A stretch of DNA of 64,000 nt, from assembly GCA_029706075.1 (NCBI GenBank), contig JAINUG010000173.1, forward strand, positions 62,001-126,000, given 5' to 3'. Below the pieces are notes generated by a model. It saw nothing but the letters and a program-made list of their open reading frames with translations. It was not told the origin of the DNA and made no database searches. The position numbers were made by a program, and so were the translations under genes. Origin of the DNA: Aldrovandia affinis. Taxonomy: Eukaryota; Chordata; Actinopteri; Notacanthiformes; Halosauridae. This document shows positions 1-64,000 of this stretch, in pieces (position 1 is the first letter of the stretch; every line of letters starts with the position of its first letter).

Positions 1-984
1 ACCACCAAAGTTTGTTGCCAAATTCTTAATGACCCATGACTGGATTACATCTGACCCAAGAGTCCTGTGGGATCACAGCAAGGCTCCCAAACACAGTGGT
101 GCGATTCTTTAGCCCCCTCTCTAAGCCAGGATATTATTCCATCGGATCGACTTTGTCTTTCTCTGGACCCTTCCCATTTTGCTGGGTATTGAGGGGTGGC
201 GCTGGGCATTATCACACCCCCTCTCCCGCCACTTTGTATGCGGGTGCTCCATTGCCTCAAAGCTGGGATGAAGGTCTCAGGGTCTCTGTGGGAATACATA
301 TTCTCTTCCAGGTTCCCAGTCAAATGGCCCATCTGAACTGGCTAGATCTAATCCCAATTCTGTGCCATGACTCAGAGACTGGGAGACAGAGACAGAGAGA
401 GAGAGAAAGATACAGGGAGGGATGAAAAGAGAGAGACTGGAGATACAAATCCCCATCCTCATAGAGACCTGCTTGAGGGACAGCTCATGCCATAACAAAA
501 AAATTATAATGGAGAAAAAATCTAGAGAGAAAATAAAGGATTTTATTACAGATTCTGGTTAATGCCTTCAGGAACAGTATGCACTGTGCTAGGGAAAATT
601 TTTATGATTGTGGTAATTTAGTAGCGAGTTGAGAACACTACTTTGGTGCCTGTAATCAGACCTTGCTCAAAGAAGTGGGGTGGCAGTGTAGGTGGGCTCA
701 GTTTACTTCGAGACATCACCTCCCAAGCATTTATTACAGAATTAATATATAGTCCTGTCAGAGTTCTAAATCAATGATAACTTTATACTTTATACTTTAT
801 ATGTGTTTTGAGTGCTCCAAATTTCCAAGGAGATGGAATTATCCTCTACTCAACAGTATCTCAAGAACCTTTCACATCTACAAAGTACTATCACATATAG
901 CACATCAATCATATTTCTTTTACTGAAAATCTTCACCACTGACACCATTATCTCACTGAGAACAAGACACCCACTTCAAAATCA
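1..984. other. 5' flank or 5'-UTR intron, nothing recognised
   Basis: Open frames here (for example at 36-425) are short and match no family I know. A purine-rich GAGA stretch lies at about 385-440. No promoter or exon can be supported. Confidence 0.4.
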
Positions 985-1335
985 CACAGGAAGCTAGATA
1001 TTTAAGAAATTCGAAATGGCTGCCAAATGACTGCTTTTTTCCCCTGAAATGTTGGAGTTACAATAATAATCACGAGGAGAAGCATGATATTTGGCAGAAA
1101 CACACCTTGGGTGATATAAATGCATCCCAGCTCAAATTCCAACCAAAAACAAGATATTTAAGAATTCAAAATGGCTGCCAAATGACTGCTTATCCCTGAA
1201 TTGTTGGGAATTATGATCATAATTATGAGCAGAAGCGTGAAATTTGGCAGGTGATATCTAAACAAACTACAAGGGATACCCTTCTTCAAATTTTAACAGG
1301 AAGCCAGATATTTAAGAAATTCAAAATGGCCACCT
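985..1335 (+). repeat. tandem repeat of about 155 bp, just over two copies
   Basis: The motif AGATATTTAAG followed by AAATGGC(T/C)GCC occurs at 996, 1152 and 1306, a spacing of 156 and 154 bp. The sequence between is also related: both full units contain GCCAAATGACTGCTT, a near-shared TGTTGG segment and ATTTGGCAG. The third unit breaks off after ATGGCC. Confidence 0.7.
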
Positions 1336-1501
1336 TCCGTTATCTATCGTATCTGTCCACCAGATACATATTCCAATAGCAATCAGGTCACCTTCTGATA
1401 TTTTTGCTAGCAAATCAGTGTCTTGAAGCTTAGAGGCCATTTTCCTTAAGTCCCTATCAAGACCCATTGTAGAACATTGATGCAGATTCCCGTGTTCCAC
1501 A

Positions 1502-1580
1502 CTGGGGCCACATATACTGAAAATGTATGCATTCACTACTGTAAGTCGCTTTGGATAAAAGCGTCTACTAAATGGCATAT
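1502..1580 (+). repeat. SINE 3' fragment
   Basis: The stretch from GGGGCCACATATACTG through CATTCACTACTGTAAGTCGC to TAAATGGCATA matches the 3' half of the tRNA-derived SINE at 46671-46820. The tRNA-like head is missing or decayed. The fold-back Tc1 starts immediately after it. Confidence 0.6.
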
Positions 1581-1581
1581 A

Positions 1582-3230
1582 CAGTCCTGGCCAAAAGTTT
1601 TGTCGCATGAGTGGACAAAGGTGATAATTGCTAATTACCCAACTCTTAATTAGTTAATAAAGTTAGGAAACAACACAAATTAATCATAAGTGTCTAAAGT
1701 TTATTTAGATACCATCAAAACAAAAATGTCATAGATGCTTATAAGGTTTATTGCTTGATAATGATGAACAAGCCAGTTTCTACCTGGACAAAAGTCTTGT
1801 CGCAAATCAAATTATAATCAAGAAATGTTATCTTTCTCAAAAAGTAAATAAAATAACAAATGAAAAATCAGTCTAGTATTTCATCATGGACTATAAGTTA
1901 AGAAATTAATATCTTGTATGGGTTCCTTTGGCCTGCAGAACAGTTGCCATCCGGTTTGGCAGAGAGTCGAGAGCTTGTTGATGAAGTCGCCGGGATGGCA
2001 TGGAAGGCCACCTTGCAGGCATCCCAAAGCTCCTCCAAGTTCTTCGGCTTGGTCCTCCAAGCTCCTCCTTCATTCGTCCCCAGATATGCTCAATAATATT
2101 CATATCTGACGACAGCTTGCTTGTCCGACTGTCAAAAGCCAGCCCCATGTCAACCGCCCCTCACAGCTCCAGGAGGAGTGGACGCCAGCAATGCCTGTTT
2201 GGCCAAGAACTGTACGTCGGTTTCTTGCTCGCAATGGTCTCCACGGTCGTATTGCTGCCCAGAAACCAGCACTAAACAAGAGACAGCTAAGAAATCATGT
2301 TGCGTACGCCTAAGGCCCATAGCCTGACGGAAGGGTGGACAGCAGAAAAGTGGCGAAAATAGATTTTTCAGATGAATCGTCAGTTGAGCATGGAGCCCAA
2401 GCACCGCCAATATTGTCGACGACCCTCTGGGGCCCGTCTGGACCCACGGTTCACCCAGAAGACAGTCAAATTTGGAGGTGGAAAGATTATGGTTTGGGTT
2501 ACGTCCAATACGGAGGTGCCAGGGAGATCTGAAGGTGGATGGTAACATTGACAGTGCCAAATATCAACAGATTCTTGCCTCCCAGTACATTCCCAACTAC
2601 AAAAGGGGTCAGATTTTTCAACAGGATGGAGCTCCTTGCCATACCTCAGGTTCCACTATGAAGTTTCTCAGGGGGAAGAAGATCAATGTCCTTCAGGGAT
2701 GGTTGCGCACAGTCTCCAGATATGAATATTATTGAGCATATCTGTCGAAGAATGAAGGAGGAAGCTTGGAGGATCAAGCTGAAGAACATGGAGGAGCTTT
2801 GGGATGGCCTTCATGCCATCCCGACGACTTCATCAACAAGCTCTACGACTCTCTGCCAAACCGGATGGCAACTGTTCTGCAGGCCAAAGGAACCCATACA
2901 AGATATTAATTTCTTAACTTATAGTCCATGATGAAATACTAGACTGATTTTTCATTTGTTATTTTATTTACTTTTTGAGAAAGATAACATTTCTTGATTA
3001 TAATTTGATTTGCGACAAGACTTTTGTCCAGGTAGAAACTGGCTTGTTCATCATTATCAAGCAATAAACCTTATAAGCATCTATGAAATTTTTGTTTTGA
3101 TGGTATCTAAATAAACTTTAGACACTTATGATTAATTTGTGTTGTTTCCTAACTTTATTAGCCAATTAAGAGTTGGGTAATTAGCAATTGTCACTTTTGT
3201 CCACTCATGCGACAAAACTTTTGGCCGGGA

Positions 3231-3233
<3 letters not shown>
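1582..3233. mobile_element. fold-back Tc1/mariner element with about 525-bp inverted arms
   Basis: The element starts TA|CAGTCCTGGCCAAAAG and ends with the reverse complement before TA, the usual Tc1 TA target duplication. Inversion extends far beyond a normal terminal repeat: 1582-2110 is the reverse complement of about 2707-3233. Both arms carry the C-terminal transposase segment with SPDMNIIEH-like and MKEE motifs (on the minus strand at 1906-2148, on the plus strand at 2686-2931). The centre (about 2335-2735) holds the middle of a plus-strand transposase, including SDES and FQQDGAPCH, broken by stops and frame changes. It cannot encode an active transposase. Confidence 0.85.

Positions 3234-3261
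<28 letters not shown>
3234..3261. repeat. (TA)n microsatellite
   Basis: About 14 TA units directly abut the right end of the fold-back Tc1, probably grown from its TA target duplication. Confidence 0.8.
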
Positions 3262-3334
3262 ACATGCATTGATCAGGACTGCTGGTTGATTGACGTTTTG
3301 ATCTGCAAAAAACGTCATCATTTCCATCAATTCT

Positions 3335-3610
3335 TCATTTCTTTAATCTTTCCTGAGATTTCTCCAACTTTGAGGATGTAAATTTGAGATGGCATGCTTT
3401 ATGCCACTTTGCTTTGTTTTTCTCAAACAACTCAACTGTGCCTTCCGCTTTGAAGTCAATATCTACAGGCAATGTATTAATCTCCTTAAACCCATCAACA
3501 ATACTCAGAAAATTGCTATACACATCAGACCCATTTCCCTGTAAAGAGACTGCTGGACAGTGAAGCTCACCACCACCCTTTAAACAGATCACACGCACAG
3601 TCCAATCCAT
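3335..3610 (-). pseudogene. N-terminal fragment of a repetitive fish ORF of unknown function
   Basis: A 91-codon open frame on the minus strand begins MDWTVRVICLKGGGELHCP and ends with WHKACHLKF, a Cys/His spacing that suggests a zinc-binding fold, followed by a Lys/Arg-rich end. I recall similar N-termini in many uncharacterised repetitive fish proteins, probably transposon-derived, but cannot name the family. No continuation is visible downstream on the minus strand, so it is a fragment or a single first exon. Confidence 0.4.
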
Positions 3611-5300
3611 TATGTGTGTCAGACATTCTCAAATTGTAAACTGTTGTTTATTTAAGTTGGTGTGATACAATAATTTGTTAATGAACCAATATGATGTGGT
3701 ATATGACTCAATTATTTTAAATTTGGACCATTTTCAGGAAAGAAAACTTCCACCATACTTCCCTCCACCAAAACTATTTATGTAGAAAATGTAGAGAGAT
3801 CACCAGTTTGAATAATATAAGGGAACTTAATTTTAAAAGCACTAACCTAGCATTAATATATAGCAGTGAGACTTGCTATTGAATTAATCAACAACAGGAG
3901 TGCTAGCAGTGATACTTGCTACCAGAATGATCTGCTGCTCTCTGGCTGGGCAAATTGTTTTATAGAGGTGCCACTGCTGCAGCACTACTCTTGTATCCTG
4001 CTGCGCAGAAGGGTACCACATGAAGATCCAACAACAATATATAGTGCAAGGGTACTGAGTTACCATAGAGCTCAAAGTTGTCAGTCTCTCAGAGAAAAAA
4101 AAGCTTTCCTGATACTGATAGCTCGGTTGAGTTGAAGATCCCACACAATGCAAACGCAAATCAACATGATATTAGCAGAGCATTCGTAATATAATGGAGG
4201 ATTCTACTGCTGTCCTGGAAACTTCCTATAAAGCTAAATAAATGGAAAACTACACATGATAGAGAAAAACTCATTACAGGTCTGCATTCTGCAAACCTTA
4301 AAGATTGTTTATGTTTAAGACAGGTTTATGTTTGTAACATTTAAATATATTTCTTCTTGTACTTTATAAAGCAGTAGCTAATTCCGCTAATTTGTTTTGT
4401 GATTTCTGCCCTTTTAACACAATTATTGTCCATTAGTAATAGAGAAATAGGCAAAATAATGGTATATATTAGATGAGCTATCAATTATTTATAGATTCAT
4501 GTGGTTAAAATGATTTGAGAAGTATTTATATTAAGGTAATTCTGCTGTACTGTGCATGCATGCCAAAATTGAACCACTTTTTGCGGTCCAAATTTTTGGG
4601 CACCCCTTCTAAGATGAATCTACACATCCTAAAGAGTATCTCTGCCAAATTTGGCGCTTTCTTCCGACGCGTAATGTTTTTTTTGTGCTAATTGACCGGA
4701 CTATCACCATCACTATCACTTACTGAGAATGACCATCCACTTCTGCTCGCTTAAAAACGTGGGTCGAGTTAAGCCTGCACAATTTAACATTTATTTGTTT
4801 CTAGCTCAGATCCTACCTACCCAAGTATAGTCATCCTGTCCTGTCCTCCTGTCCTCCAAAACCCCTCCAAATGAAATGGATCAATCCATTTGATTGGACT
4901 CTAACATGTTTTACTTGGGTCAAAATGCAATCACAAACATCTCACCCATATCCTCCACTATCTACTTCATTGTAAACCCTGGACTTCTCAGTTGCTATGA
5001 GGGATCCCTGCATCTCTGTGAAGATTAAAATAGTTAAAATAAACGTGCTGTATAATCATAGATATAATGTCTGTTTTGATTTTCGTTCACAGATTGTGCC
5101 AATAGGGATCCATTTGAATTTAACTATGGAGCTGGATGGCCGATAGGTGCAATGCCTCTTTAAAACAACGTTGGAGACGAATGGTGAGGAACACTTGGGA
5201 TTTAACTTCCACAAGACAAGTTGTGTAGAGGTGTTATTGTGGGGTTGGGCATTTTGGAATGGCTTTTTTGAGTTAAGTGAGTAAGCCATGAGTAATTCAT
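3611..5300. other. non-coding, no recognised element
   Basis: AT-rich sequence without a supported gene; open frames such as 3866-4135 and 5056-5289 match nothing I recognise. The 3840-3930 stretch repeats GTGAGACTTGCTA and GTGATACTTGCTA. Confidence 0.4.
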
Positions 5301-5301
5301 G

Positions 5302-5460
5302 CTCAATAAAACAGGTTTAAGACGGGCTTTAGCGTATCCTTGGTGCCAAACTGGAACTAAGCAGCTTCATTTGTTTACACAGCTACAGAATTTTACTTCC
5401 TGTTGGGCACCAATAATAAGTGGATACATCACAGTCTGTCTTAACCCTGTTTTATTAGCC
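5302..5460. repeat. short inverted-repeat (hairpin/MITE-like) unit
   Basis: CTCAATAAAACAGGTTTAAG at 5302 is inverted, with a few mismatches, at 5434-5459. An inner pair (GTATCCTTGGTGCC and GGGCACCAA...GTGGATAC) continues the pairing. It ends about 50 bp before the acceptor of the first coding exon. Confidence 0.5.
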
Positions 5461-5523
5461 CTGTTACTGTCCAGGAAGTGTTTGTCTTTTACTCCCCTTC
5501 TTCCTGTGTCCAGATTGTTTGCC

Positions 5524-63073
<57,550 letters not shown>

Positions 63074-64000
63074 CAGCAAAACCAAAGGAATACAGAGAGG
63101 AAGAGAGAAGGGAGGGAGGACAGCTACAGCAGTGGGAAATAACCCACGTTTTCCTGCCTGAGGACTGTAGAGGGCTGCATGATTTTGACACTCCCTCCAT
63201 GTGATCCATTGCCATTGCTGGGACAACCACCTCCTGTCTCCAGGTTTCCTCAACAGTGGACATCACATGCTTTAAACATAGCAGACACGGCCGGCATCAC
63301 ATCAGCTGAGGCCAGCGAACTGCAGAGAGATGGAAACTGGAGGGTTTTGGCACAACGGGGAAAGCAACAGACTGCTCTAACAGCATTAATAGTTACCCTT
63401 GAATAGGTCACCTGGTCATAGTTTCTGGTAAAACAGCTTACAGCAGTGGTAGGCAACCCTGGGCCTGGAGAGCCACAGGGTGTGCTAGTTTTCGTTGTTA
63501 CTCAGCACTTAAATGATCCATTTAAGCAGTTTATTACACAGTTAACTCGCCTCACCTGGTTTCCTGGGTCTAAATTGGTTGCTGATTTAGGGTGAGCACA
63601 AAAACCAGCAGACCCTGTTTTTTCTAAAGTAAAAAAAAACACTTTTATAAAATACAATTTATTTCCAGTATTAGTTTTCTCTTTTTTTTGTTTTATTGTT
63701 ATGGCCACATGGATCAGGTAAAATTCATAGTTTCTCCTCTTGATTAAGCTGAATAGGCAGAACATTACCAAGATGATTCGGGAACATTCTGCATATTGAC
63801 CGAATGATAATTCTGGACAACATACATACATATGTTGTGTATCACTTGTAAATACCTCCCTCTCCACAGTTTTCAATAATTACAGAAGTATGGGATAGTA
63901 GTAAAGAAACTGGGCTTATAATCAATAGGTAACCTGCTTTCTCCTCAAGCAAGGTACTAAATTGAGATGGCACGATATGATCAGAGAAAATAAACAAGAA
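63074..64000 (+). other. plxnb1: plxnb1 3' UTR and flank
   Basis: Follows the TGA. It contains a truncated MITE at 63444-63620. A possible polyadenylation signal AATAAA lies at 63989, near the window end, so the transcript may end beyond the window. Other open frames are not supported. Confidence 0.6.
63444..63620 (+). mobile_element. truncated hAT-type MITE in the 3' UTR
   Basis: CAGTGGTAGGCAACCCTGGG, GCCTGGAGAGCCACAGGGTG and, inverted, AAAACCAGCAGACCCTGT match a MITE I recall as very common in fish. Its right 30 or so bases, which should mirror the left end, are absent. Confidence 0.7.

Noticed and set aside
36..425. 129-residue open frame at the window start
   Set aside because: No recognisable domain, and the end is a GA-rich low-complexity stretch.

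Overview
The window is vertebrate nuclear DNA, almost certainly from a teleost fish. It holds one large spliced gene on the + strand. The long introns are packed with Tc1/mariner relics and MITEs, a hAT element, tRNA-derived SINEs, LINE fragments, a solo LTR and long (TG)n tracts. I cannot assign a species.

The gene is plexin-B1 (plxnb1; teleost a or b copy not resolved). I could place 36 coding exons from the start codon at 5524 to the stop at 63073, with compatible splice phases throughout. They encode, in order: signal peptide, sema domain, PSI1, PSI2, a Thr/Pro-rich mucin-like exon, PSI3, IPT repeats, a basic RRRKR proprotein-convertase site, one transmembrane helix, the split R-RasGAP domain with a Rho-GTPase-binding domain inserted in it, and a C-terminal Thr-Asp-Leu PDZ ligand. 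The exon lengths sum to 6545 nt, one short of a multiple of three. The missing base lies at about 5689-5692 in the first coding exon. Adding one base gives 2181 residues, close to mammalian plexin-B1. The locus is therefore intact except for a single-base frameshift, either an assembly error or a real lesion.

Layout. 1-5513: 5' flank or 5'-UTR intron, with a tandem repeat and a fold-back Tc1. 5514-25214: sema to IPT1 exons. 25215-28968: intron with two inverted-repeat elements and a SINE-split minisatellite. 28969-29506: IPT2 exons. 29507-36586: 7-kb intron with a 3.67-kb hAT copy (8-bp target duplication) that contains a nested element carrying THAP-like and SWIM-like first exons. 36587-40526: end of ectodomain, transmembrane segment and start of the GAP domain. 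40527-53267: GAP/RBD exons separated by LINE, hAT, Tc1, solo LTR and SINE insertions. 53268-63073: C-terminal GAP exons. 63074-64000: 3' UTR with a truncated hAT-type MITE.

Points most worth checking are the sema-exon frameshift, a GC-AG intron after exon 18 with an in-frame GT alternative, decayed duplicates of the exon-13 acceptor beside a 160-bp (TG)n tract, an open in-frame intron 3, and the nested THAP/SWIM element, which looks like a deletion derivative of a two-gene DNA transposon. No CRISPR, operon or other prokaryotic feature is present, and I see no second host gene.
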